Position numbers and translations under genes: made by a program. Positions 19,775 through 27,818 of a stretch of DNA of 35,733 nt are shown one piece after another. The stretch is from an uncultured Paraprevotella sp. (GTDB lineage Bacteria; Bacteroidota; Bacteroidia; Bacteroidales; Bacteroidaceae). Each line of letters opens with the position of its first letter. Within the stretch, counting starts at the first letter, position 1. The stretch spans positions 1 through 35,733 of the forward strand of contig CALUNJ010000019.1 in NCBI GenBank assembly GCA_944321975.1, read 5' to 3'. Below the pieces are notes generated by a model. The model was not told the DNA's origin. It searched no databases and saw nothing but the letters and a program-made list of their open reading frames with translations.

Positions 19775-20083
19775 GATTTTAAACGGAGCCACCGTGCGCG
19801 GGCCGCCCTTTTGCAAGTCTATTTCGCCAAAGACCTGCTCATACTTGTTGATATTGTCCTGCAGGGCATAAAGAAGCCGTTTGGCGTGCTCCGGAGCCAT
19901 CACGATGCGCGACTTCACGTTCGCCTTCGGCAGACCCGGCATCATGCAGACAAAATCAAGGATCACCTCTGACGGCGAATGGGCGATCATGGCCAAATTC
20001 ACATACGTTCCTTGCGCCACTTCCGGACTAATCTCTATTTGCAGCATATTGTTGTCCCGCTGCTGGTTTTCTTCATTGCTCAT
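19757..20083 (-). CDS. DUF3467 domain protein
   Basis: 108 aa from ATG 20083 (MSNEENQQRDNNMLQIEISP). The sequence follows the DUF3467 pattern: EVAQGTYVNLAMIAHSPSEV, then DFVCMMPGLPKANVKSRIVM and EHAKRLLYALQDNINKYE. It is a small soluble protein without signal peptide or membrane segment; the family has no established function. From memory, Bacteroides genomes usually have this gene between rpoC and rpsL. Here the rpsL side is kept, but rpoBC does not follow on the other side. It has its own promoter and terminator. Confidence 0.85.
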   Translation of the reverse strand: MSNEENQQRDNNMLQIEISPEVAQGTYVNLAMIAHSPSEVILDFVCMMPGLPKANVKSRIVMAPEHAKRLLYALQDNINKYEQVFGEIDLQKGGPRTVAPFKINKGEA

Positions 20084-20134
20084 AATCGGTAATTTTGTTT
20101 TTGGATTGTCGTATTTCTCATTTTTAATGATGCA

Positions 20135-20166
20135 CAAATATACGAACTTTCCGCTATTGCGGCAAC
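20135..20166 (-). promoter_or_regulatory. Promoter of the DUF3467 gene
   Basis: Minus strand: TATATTTG -7 box (20135-20142, exact TAnnTTTG) and a GTTG -33 element (20163-20166) with a 20-base spacing. The start point would be about 45 bases before the ATG. Confidence 0.65.
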
Positions 20167-20349
20167 ACATTTTCCACAGAAAGTGAGAAAACAGCCCTCA
20201 AAGCCTGCCGGAATATGAAAAAAACGCTGCGACGGCAGAAAAAACTGCATTTTTTAGTATATTTACCCCAAAATCCGATATGGCCTTCCTGCTGGCTACG
20301 GCTCCAAGACGGCCACGGACATCCATCAAGAACAGAAACAGTCAACGCC

Positions 20350-22383
20350 ATGATAAAAGAGACTCACCCCGCCGAGACACACCGGCCGCCGACCGCCGCA
20401 GAAATCCGACAACTGGAGCGGCAAGGCTGCACGGCCGAAGATTGGCAACAGCTTGCCATAGCCCCCGACACCGACCTCCGGCAATTGGAGTTCGTTCATT
20501 TCTCCGGCACGAACCGCATCGGGGCCTTCCGCGCCACAGTCTCCTTCCCCGGCGGACCGGCGCGCCACACGGGCATCCGCCACGCCACGCTCCACAATGT
20601 CTGCGTGGGGGACGACTGCCTCATCGAACACATTCACGGTTATATCGCCCACTACGACATCGCGCCGGGATGCGTCATTCTCCACACGGACACCCTCGCC
20701 ATGAATGGCCGCTCGGCTTTCGGCGAAGGCGTGGAACTTTCTGTCATGTGCGAAAGTGGCGGCCGCGAAATCCTGATGCACGACCGCCTGTCGGCCCAGG
20801 AAGCCTACTTGCAGGCCATGCACCGCCACGCCCCCCGCTTCATCCATCGCCTCCGGAAAATGATTGCCGACCATGCCGAAAGCCAATCCAGCGAAAGGGG
20901 AAGCATCGGGACACACGCCTGGCTGCTCCACTGCGGCAGGCTATGGAATGTCAGGATCGGCCCTTACGCCAGGCTGGAAGGGGTCACCCGGCTGGAGAAC
21001 GGCACGGTGTGCAGCCACCCCGAGGCCCCGAGCTTCGTGGGCGACGGGGTCATCGCCCGTGACTTCATTTTCCAGACGGGGAGCCGGGTTGCGGAAGGGA
21101 CCATGCTGACCCGCTGCCACGTGGGGCAAGCCTCCGCGATCGGCCATGGTTTCACAGCCTCAGATACCTATTTCGCCTGCAACTGCCAGGCCGAAAACGG
21201 CGAGGCATGCGCTGTCTTTGCCGGCCCCTACACCGTGACCCATCACAAATCCACCTTGCTCATCGGAGGGATGTTCTCGTTCATGAACGCCGGCTCGGGC
21301 ACCAACCAAAGCAACCATGCCTACAAGCTCGGGCCGCGCCACTACGGCATATTGGAGCGGGGCTGCAAGACCGCCTCCGGCTCCCACATTTCCTGGCCGG
21401 TGCGCATCGGGGCCTTTTCGCTGGTAATGGGCCATTGCGCCCCCCACGTCGACAGCCACCCTTTCCCGTTTTCCTATGTGGTGGAACAAGACGGGACGAA
21501 CTATGTCATCCCGGGCATCGCCCTGCGGGGGGTAGGCACGTTGCGCGACATGCGCAAATGGCCGGAAAGAGACGGCCGCGCCGCCAATGCCCCCCGCACG
21601 GACCACATCGTGTTCGAGGCCTATTCGCCTTACACGATGGAACGAGTGTGGCAAGCCCATGCCCTGCTCACCGACTTCGAAAGCCGCTGTAGCGACGGCG
21701 AACAAGAGACCGCATGGGACGGGTTGCGCATCAAGCGCCGTCACGTGGTTGCGGGAAAGGAACTCTACGCGCTGGCCATCGACCGTTTCTTAGGCGACTG
21801 GTTGCTGAACCGCCTGGAGGATCTCGGCGACCCGTTGCCGGAGGATCTCTACGCCGCGCTCCGCCCGTCCGCCCCCTGCGACGGGCATTGGTGCGACATC
21901 GGCGGGTTACTGGCTCCGAAAGCAGAAATAGACCGTCTGGAACGCGATGTGGCCAACGGACACTTGGCACAGCTGGAAGGACTGCACGAGCGGCTCCGCA
22001 CCCTCCATGAAAGCTACGAGGCGCAAGCCTGGGCCTGGACTTGGCAACGCCTTCTGGAACACTATCCGGGAACCGCCGCCGGGAACTTCATCGAGGCGGT
22101 GTGCCTGCCCGCCATCCGGAAATGGGAAACCGCCGCCACCGAGCTCAACCGCCAAATCATCGCCGATGCCTGCAAGGAATTTGCCATGCCCTCACTCTGC
22201 GTGTTCGGCATCGACGGCGGTGACGCAGAGGGCGTGGCCGACAAACTGGCCGTGCTGGGCACACCGGACGAACACCCGCTGATACGGGAACTGAAGGAAC
22301 AACAATGCCAAATACGGGAGAAAGCCGGGCTTTGGCTACGGAAACTCGGCGAAACATCCGGCCAGGTTGAACCCCACCCTTGA
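20350..22383 (+). CDS. DUF4954 family protein (hexapeptide beta-helix type)
   Basis: 677 aa from ATG 20350. The N-terminal two thirds read like an irregular left-handed beta-helix of acyltransferase/nucleotidyltransferase type: many short turns with I/V-G-x-x spacing, such as VCVGDDCLIEH, VRIGPYARLEGVTRLENGTV and FIFQTGSRVAEGTML, then a conserved-looking KSTLLIGGMFSFMNAGSGTN and SHISWPVRIGAFSLVMGHC. The C-terminal third is helical and charged. This fits DUF4954 proteins of Bacteroidetes, which have no proven activity; a sugar-nucleotide or acyl-transfer role is only a guess. A frame extension of 45 codons upstream exists but does not look like part of the family. A poor -7-like TATATTTA lies at 20258-20265. 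Confidence 0.75.
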   Translation: MIKETHPAETHRPPTAAEIRQLERQGCTAEDWQQLAIAPDTDLRQLEFVHFSGTNRIGAFRATVSFPGGPARHTGIRHATLHNVCVGDDCLIEHIHGYIAHYDIAPGCVILHTDTLAMNGRSAFGEGVELSVMCESGGREILMHDRLSAQEAYLQAMHRHAPRFIHRLRKMIADHAESQSSERGSIGTHAWLLHCGRLWNVRIGPYARLEGVTRLENGTVCSHPEAPSFVGDGVIARDFIFQTGSRVAEGTMLTRCHVGQASAIGHGFTASDTYFACNCQAENGEACAVFAGPYTVTHHKSTLLIGGMFSFMNAGSGTNQSNHAYKLGPRHYGILERGCKTASGSHISWPVRIGAFSLVMGHCAPHVDSHPFPFSYVVEQDGTNYVIPGIALRGVGTLRDMRKWPERDGRAANAPRTDHIVFEAYSPYTMERVWQAHALLTDFESRCSDGEQETAWDGLRIKRRHVVAGKELYALAIDRFLGDWLLNRLEDLGDPLPEDLYAALRPSAPCDGHWCDIGGLLAPKAEIDRLERDVANGHLAQLEGLHERLRTLHESYEAQAWAWTWQRLLEHYPGTAAGNFIEAVCLPAIRKWETAATELNRQIIADACKEFAMPSLCVFGIDGGDAEGVADKLAVLGTPDEHPLIRELKEQQCQIREKAGLWLRKLGETSGQVEPHP

Positions 22384-22408
22384 AATCATCCACCAAACAA
22401 AACGCATC

Positions 22409-22942
22409 ATGGACAATCAGACATCACACTTGGAAATCATCGTGGGCGACATCACGAAACTGCAAACAGATGCCATCGTGAATGCGGCCAACTGCTCGCT
22501 GCTGGGCGGCGGGGGCGTGGACGGTGCCATACACCGCGCCGCCGGGCCGGAACTGCTGGCGGAATGCCGCACATTGAACGGTTGCCGCACGGGCGAAAGC
22601 AAGATGACCGACGCCTACCGCCTGCCGTGCCGGAAAATCATCCACACCGTAGGCCCTGTCTGGCAAGGAGGCGGCCACCATGAGGCCGAACTGCTTGCCG
22701 CATGCTACGACTCGGCCCTGCGCATCGCGGAAGCACACGGGCTGCGCTCCATCGCCTTCCCCTGCATCAGCACCGGCGTCTACCACTATCCCAAACGCCA
22801 AGCAGCCGAAATCGCCCTGGGCACCGTCCTGAAGCACCTCCGCTCCGGCGCCTACGACGGAAAAATCATTTTCTGCTGCCTCAGTGAAGAAGATGCCCGC
22901 ATCTACCGGGAACTGCCGACCTTCTCCCAACCTGCGAAATGA
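22409..22942 (+). CDS. Macro domain protein (ADP-ribose / O-acetyl-ADP-ribose hydrolase type)
   Basis: 177 aa, a single MacroD/YmdB-like domain. Ligand-binding motifs are intact: GDITKLQTDAIVNAAN (13-28) with the catalytic-type Asn residues, GGGGVDGAIHRAAG (33-46) with Asp38, and STGVYHYP (121-128) for the phosphate loop. Such enzymes remove ADP-ribose from acidic residues or deacetylate O-acetyl-ADP-ribose in the cytoplasm. Start ATG 22409 is 25 bp after the DUF4954 gene. The stop overlaps the next start in ATGA, so it is probably translated together with the membrane protein downstream. Confidence 0.9.
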   Translation: MDNQTSHLEIIVGDITKLQTDAIVNAANCSLLGGGGVDGAIHRAAGPELLAECRTLNGCRTGESKMTDAYRLPCRKIIHTVGPVWQGGGHHEAELLAACYDSALRIAEAHGLRSIAFPCISTGVYHYPKRQAAEIALGTVLKHLRSGAYDGKIIFCCLSEEDARIYRELPTFSQPAK

Positions 22943-24303
22943 CATTCCCCACCACATCAAACCACCTCGGCATGGCCCACAAATACATATCTTTTGTAAA
23001 TACAGACAAGACCTTAAGGAAGGTCCGGGACAAAGTAGAACTGCACACCATCGTACAACAATGCAGACGCCAAAAGATTCCCCTGTGCGACCTGGACTTA
23101 TCCGACCAGGAACTCAGCAACATGGATTTTGGCGAATTGGAAATCAACAATGTCATATTCAACACATACGATGTCAGCCAGCCAAACCACAAAACGATAT
23201 TCAACGTGAATTTCAAAGGTTCAAGCATCAGGAACGTGAGTTTCACACAATGCTTGTTCGTCCGTTGCAACTTTGACAGTAAAATACATTCCCAAAAGGA
23301 GACGGGGAAACTCTCTCCGGCAAAAGCCGAAACGGCAAGCCAATTCCGGGAAACGCGACTTTCCTACACGGACTTTTCCATGTGTGAGTTCATCTCGTGC
23401 CGTTTCAGGCGGACGCTGATGGACATCGCCGATTTCCGCTATTCCCAGTTTACGAACTGCTCGCTGGGCGGATGCCGCATTACGCTGGGCGACTTCTACA
23501 TGGCTGCGTTCAAAGGCACCACCAACTTTTCCGACAGCAAGTTCATCCGCTGCAGCATCACAAACGCCACATTTGAACACCACTGCCTACGAATTGACGC
23601 CATAGAGAAATTGGCACAAGAATGCTACCGGGACTACACCGGCATCCTCATCGGATGCAAGAACTGGCATAAACAGAACCCATGTGCCGACTTCAACTTC
23701 GCCAATCACTATGAAGACCAAGGGGAAAAGACAAAAAGCAAATCATACGTCCGGAACGAAGCGGCCATGGTGTATGCCCAACTCAGCGGGTTTTATGCAG
23801 GAAAGGGATTGTTCCGGGACTCCAACAAGGCTTACGAACGGGCCAAACAAAACGAAGCACGGTCGCAGTGCCTTTTTATTGCGGACGAATTCAGGGATGC
23901 CGCGAAACGAATGCTAAAGAAACTATCTAAAAAGAAAGAAAAAGGCACTGAGAAAGAAACTGAAGGGAGATTCCAATACAAGCGCATTATCGCCAATATG
24001 GTCAACCTGACAGGATTTGGACTGAGCTGTCTTTTGGGGCATGGATTCAAACTGAGATTTGTAATCTCTTGGTTTGTCCTCTTGGTCCTCGGCTACACTC
24101 TCCTTTTTCATCATAAGAACAAAGAGAAGCCACTCGACTGGTACGACGAATTGGCTTACAGCCTGAACAATGCCATAGGCCCATTTGAGCAGTTCTACAA
24201 TGTCGTGGGAGGATTCGCGGCCAGCCTGCAAACCACAGTGGGTATCTTGCTCATTGGATTCGCAGGCTTCGTGCTCGCCAATAAAATCAGGAACAATTCT
24301 TAA
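22939..24303 (+). CDS. Pentapeptide-repeat membrane protein with degenerate channel-like C-terminus
   Basis: 454 aa. Residues ~45-220 hold irregular pentapeptide-type repeats (centre F or L: CDLDLSDQELSNMDFGELEI, VNFKGSSIRNVSFTQC, SYTDFSMCEFISCRF and others). Then comes a helical region with a KKLSKKKEKGTEKETE charged stretch, and two membrane helices (about 374-390 and 428-447). The layout resembles pentapeptide proteins fused to a two-TM ion-channel domain, but the segment between the helices reads SLNNAIGPFEQF where a potassium filter would have TxGYG. It starts at the ATGA overlap with the macro gene; Met12 is an alternative start. Function unknown; it may be a membrane effector or sensor. 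Confidence 0.8.
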   Translation: MTFPTTSNHLGMAHKYISFVNTDKTLRKVRDKVELHTIVQQCRRQKIPLCDLDLSDQELSNMDFGELEINNVIFNTYDVSQPNHKTIFNVNFKGSSIRNVSFTQCLFVRCNFDSKIHSQKETGKLSPAKAETASQFRETRLSYTDFSMCEFISCRFRRTLMDIADFRYSQFTNCSLGGCRITLGDFYMAAFKGTTNFSDSKFIRCSITNATFEHHCLRIDAIEKLAQECYRDYTGILIGCKNWHKQNPCADFNFANHYEDQGEKTKSKSYVRNEAAMVYAQLSGFYAGKGLFRDSNKAYERAKQNEARSQCLFIADEFRDAAKRMLKKLSKKKEKGTEKETEGRFQYKRIIANMVNLTGFGLSCLLGHGFKLRFVISWFVLLVLGYTLLFHHKNKEKPLDWYDELAYSLNNAIGPFEQFYNVVGGFAASLQTTVGILLIGFAGFVLANKIRNNS

Positions 24304-24322
24304 AGCCGGCAACCAGACACCC

Positions 24323-25126
24323 ATGAAAAGAATACTCTTAGAAGGCATGCTCGCCATATCCATTGTCTCGTTCCCGACCAGCTGCAAAGACAAGCCCGAA
24401 GGGGAATCCCCGTCTACGGAAAAGGACTTATCTTGGAAAGCCGCAGCCACCACGATGCAAAATTCCGCGCCTGATGTAAAGTATGTAAAAGGCGACACCA
24501 CAGCAAAAACCGCCGGGACACCCGCAGCCACGCCCTGCCCGCCCGAAGACCTGGAGCGCTTGAACCGACAGATTTGGGACATACGGGAAAAGTTAGGCCG
24601 GGAAAATCCGCTTTTCTTCAACTTCCACGGAAGCTACACCACGAAAGACTCCCTCATCGTGAACTTGGCCATCAACACGCCCTATTGGCAGGCACTGTTC
24701 CGCCAACAGATTTCCGACTCGCCCCGCATCGGCTTCCAAGGCCCGACAACACCGCAAAAAATCGACATTCAGATTACGCCAGACAAAGGCGTCCGCCTGC
24801 AACCGGACTCCGCCGTGTTCCCCACGAACGCGGAATCGGCCTCTTTCACGCTCTGCAACCTGAGCCAAGGCGTGTTGCAATTCGGGAAAAGATACGTCGT
24901 GGGCTACCAGGACACGGACGGACAATGGTACGCACTGCCGCACATCGGGACTTGGGAAGACATCGGCTACGCCTTGCGGGGTGGAGGGACGCACACCTTC
25001 AAGGCCGCACTGCTGCCCAAACTGAACCGGAACCGCCCGGGAACTTACCGGCTCTACAAGGAAGTGTATTGGGCAAACGGCCGCAAGGACAGATTCTGGA
25101 TCATGACGGAGTTCAGGCTCAAATGA
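24323..25126 (+). CDS. Lipoprotein with Ig-like domain
   Basis: 267 aa from ATG 24323. A short signal peptide ends in FPTSC with the lipid-modified cysteine at residue 21, followed by the charged KDKPEGE. The middle is a Ser/Thr/Ala/Pro-rich linker. The C-terminal ~110 residues match the bacterial Ig-like pattern of the Big_14 type: ASFTLCNLSQGVLQFGKRYV, DGQWYALP, a turn, then NRPGTYRLYKEVYWANGRKD. It starts 19 bp after the pentapeptide gene, as the last gene of the plus-strand block. Probably anchored in the outer or inner membrane facing the periplasm; ligand unknown. Confidence 0.75.
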   Translation: MKRILLEGMLAISIVSFPTSCKDKPEGESPSTEKDLSWKAAATTMQNSAPDVKYVKGDTTAKTAGTPAATPCPPEDLERLNRQIWDIREKLGRENPLFFNFHGSYTTKDSLIVNLAINTPYWQALFRQQISDSPRIGFQGPTTPQKIDIQITPDKGVRLQPDSAVFPTNAESASFTLCNLSQGVLQFGKRYVVGYQDTDGQWYALPHIGTWEDIGYALRGGGTHTFKAALLPKLNRNRPGTYRLYKEVYWANGRKDRFWIMTEFRLK

Positions 25127-25177
25127 AAGTCCGAAATAAATCCCGGAAACAAAAAAGAAACGCCCAGGCAAAACGGT

Positions 25178-25214
25178 AAAATCCGGTACGCGGCATGCTC
25201 CGCGCCGGGATTTT
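25178..25214. terminator. Bidirectional terminator between lipoprotein gene and glmM-GH2
   Basis: AAAATCCGG and CGCGG on the left pair with CCGCG and CGGGATTTT on the right, with a small internal mismatch and a 6-base loop. A runs on one side and T runs on the other serve both converging transcripts. Confidence 0.7.
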
Positions 25215-25265
25215 CCGAAGGAAATGCGACGCGGAAAACGCCTCAAGGCATAAGCGCGGATTATT

Positions 25266-27818
25266 TTACGGTTCCGATTTCGCGCCCCCTTGTCCTGAGC
25301 GTACCACATGCAGCACCAGATTGGCGGATTTCAACCCGCGGGCCGAGGCTCTCAGGCGGATGGTGCCCGGCTCGCCTTCTTCGGCCACGATGGCGGTCAT
25401 CTTCCCGTTGAACACCGGCATCTGCGGACGGGCGAAAGGTTCGAGGCACACCGGATTGCCATTGGCTCCGGCCTTGTAATATCCCGCACCACGGACGGAG
25501 AATTTCACTTCATGTTGTGCGCCAGGACAAAGATTGCCCTCGCGGTCCACCACGCTGACGGTCACGAAAGCCAGGTCTTCATCCCGCAGGCCGGCATCGA
25601 GCGTGTCCTTGTCGGCCTCCAGCACCAAGCGATAAGGTTCGCCCGCCGTACACACGACCTGTTCCATGCGTTTCCGCCCTTGCGCGTCGTAAGCCACGGC
25701 CTTCAACTCGCCGGGTTCATAACGCACGTCCATCCACATCAAGCGGTAACGACGCTGACGCACCAATGCACGGCGTGCCTCGTCGTTTTCCGTGCTGTCC
25801 ACGTCCACCGTCGTGTCCTTCGTGCGCCGTCCCTGGCTCTTGCCGTTGACAAACAGCTCCACGGTGGGATAATTCGTATAGACAAACACCGGCGTGACCT
25901 CGCCCTCGCGCCCCGGCCACGTCCAATGGGGCAGGATGTGGAGCGTCTCGTCCTCCTTGTTCCACAAACTGCGGTACAGATAATAACGGTCTTTGGGCAA
26001 ATAGGCCAGGTCGATGATGCCGAAAAGCGAAGAATGGCTGGGCCAGTCATCATAATAAGGCGTAGGTTCGCCCAGATAGTCGAACCCCGTCCACACAAAT
26101 TCTCCCATATAATAAGGTAAGTCCTCCGAAAGAATGAAATTGTCTTCCGGCAGGTCGCTCCACCCGCAATGCTCCACGTCGTAGGAAGAAGACTGGTGGT
26201 CGGCATACCTTGCATCGGCTTTCCGCTCCACCGGGAACTTGTAGACCCCACGGGAACTGACCGTGGAAGCAGTCTCGGAGCCGAGCACCACCTCCTGCGG
26301 CAACTTGCCGTAGGCCATCTGCACTTTTTCGGAACGGTAGTTCAGTCCCGGGATGTCCATGATGGCCGCCACATGGCTGGCAATGGCCGCATCCACGAGG
26401 TTCATACCTTGCGTGCAAGGCCGCGTAGGGTCCTCACGGTGTACAATCTCCTGCATCCTCCGGCAGAGCTTCGCCCCCTGCGCCGAGCCCTGGTCCGGCA
26501 CCTCGTTGCCGATGCACCACATCACCACGGAGGGGGCGTTGCGGTAATGGCGCACGACATTCGTCAAGTCGCGCTCCATCCACTCGTCATAGTACTTATG
26601 ATAGCCGTTGGCCATCTTCTTCGTGCGCCACTCGTCAAAGGTCTCCACCATCAGGAGCATCCCCATCTCATCGCACGCCCGCACCAGTTCCGGCGACGGC
26701 ATATTGTGCGACGTGCGGTAGGCGTTGCAGCCCATGTCCTTCAGCATCTTCAGCCGGTAACGGATGGCCTGTTCGTTGACGGCCGTCCCCAGCGGACCCA
26801 GGTCATGATGATTGCATGTGCCGTGCAGCACCAGTTTCCGTCCGTTCAGGAAGAAACCTTGTTCCGGCACGATTTCCATCGTGCGGATGCCGAAAACCGT
26901 CTGATCAGCATCCGTCAGCCGCCCTTGGTAATAGACCTCCGTATCCGCCCGGTAAAGGTTCGGATGCCCAACGTCCCACAACTGCGGGGACGTCACCACA
27001 AAATCCTGCTCCAGGACACCCTCGTCATAAGAGGAAAGCCCGGCCTCTCGTTCTGCCACCGGCATCCCGGAAGGCGACCTCAGGACTGTTTTCAGCTTCA
27101 CCTCCCGCACGTCCGCACCTTCCGGAAGCTCCAGTTCCGTACGCACCTTCACGCGGGCAAAACCTTCGCGCACCACGGGCGTGGTCACCGTCGTGCCCCA
27201 GGTGCGCACCCCCACCGCACCCTTCACCACCAGGTGTACGTTGCGGTAAAGTCCCGCGCCCGGATACCAGCGCGAGCTCTCCGGTTCATTCTCCAGCCGC
27301 ACGGCCAGCACGTTGCCGGTCGCGTCCACATAATCGGTCACGTCGAAATAAAAGGAATTGTAACCATAAGGCCACTCCCCGGCCCGGCGGCCGTTGACAT
27401 AGACCTGCGCGTGGCTCATCGCCCCGTCGAACATGAGGATGACACGCTTTCCGGCCCCGAAGCCGGGCACGTCGAAATGCAACCGGTACCACCCCACTCC
27501 CGTGAACGGCAGGCCACCCGTGCGTCCCGACTGGAACTGAGCCTCCGTCTGCCCGTCCTGCTCAATGGCCATGAACTGGCGGTCGTTGCGTCCGTCAAAC
27601 GGGCCGCCGATGGCCCAGTCGTGGGGCACGGACACCCGTTCCCACTTCCGTTCGTCCACCTGCACGTCGGCAAACCCCGCATGATCCTGGCGGATGAACC
27701 TCCACCCTTCACGCAACAGACAAGTCTTCCGCGCACCATCGGCCCATGCCCCCATGCAGAGCAACAGACCCAACAAGCCAAGCCACCACGTCTTCATCAT
27801 CGCGACATTTTTTTTCAT
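25266..27818 (-). CDS. Secreted GH2 beta-galactosidase-like glycosidase (internal start)
   Basis: The probable independent product of the distal part of the fused frame, starting ATG 27818; 850 aa. Signal peptide with core LGLLGLLLCMGAWA (about 13-26). Then the jelly-roll sugar-binding domain (VPHDWAIGGPFDG; SRWYPGAGLYRNVHL), an Ig-like domain, and the TIM barrel (from about 320) with acid/base Glu439 in CIGNEV and probable nucleophile Glu515 in SETAS. The C-terminal part fits DUF4982 and a last GH2 C5-type domain. This is the layout of Bacteroidales periplasmic glycan-degrading enzymes; exact substrate unknown. There is no neighbouring SusC/D pair. Confidence 0.8.
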   Translation of the reverse strand: MKKNVAMMKTWWLGLLGLLLCMGAWADGARKTCLLREGWRFIRQDHAGFADVQVDERKWERVSVPHDWAIGGPFDGRNDRQFMAIEQDGQTEAQFQSGRTGGLPFTGVGWYRLHFDVPGFGAGKRVILMFDGAMSHAQVYVNGRRAGEWPYGYNSFYFDVTDYVDATGNVLAVRLENEPESSRWYPGAGLYRNVHLVVKGAVGVRTWGTTVTTPVVREGFARVKVRTELELPEGADVREVKLKTVLRSPSGMPVAEREAGLSSYDEGVLEQDFVVTSPQLWDVGHPNLYRADTEVYYQGRLTDADQTVFGIRTMEIVPEQGFFLNGRKLVLHGTCNHHDLGPLGTAVNEQAIRYRLKMLKDMGCNAYRTSHNMPSPELVRACDEMGMLLMVETFDEWRTKKMANGYHKYYDEWMERDLTNVVRHYRNAPSVVMWCIGNEVPDQGSAQGAKLCRRMQEIVHREDPTRPCTQGMNLVDAAIASHVAAIMDIPGLNYRSEKVQMAYGKLPQEVVLGSETASTVSSRGVYKFPVERKADARYADHQSSSYDVEHCGWSDLPEDNFILSEDLPYYMGEFVWTGFDYLGEPTPYYDDWPSHSSLFGIIDLAYLPKDRYYLYRSLWNKEDETLHILPHWTWPGREGEVTPVFVYTNYPTVELFVNGKSQGRRTKDTTVDVDSTENDEARRALVRQRRYRLMWMDVRYEPGELKAVAYDAQGRKRMEQVVCTAGEPYRLVLEADKDTLDAGLRDEDLAFVTVSVVDREGNLCPGAQHEVKFSVRGAGYYKAGANGNPVCLEPFARPQMPVFNGKMTAIVAEEGEPGTIRLRASARGLKSANLVLHVVRSGQGGAKSEP

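Noticed and set aside
20280..21062. Plus-strand frame inside the DUF4954 gene
   Set aside because: Pro/Arg-rich out-of-frame translation of a GC-rich gene.
23417..24303. Pentapeptide protein as quinolone-resistance (Qnr-like) factor
   Set aside because: The repeats are irregular and followed by membrane helices, unlike soluble Qnr/MfpA proteins.
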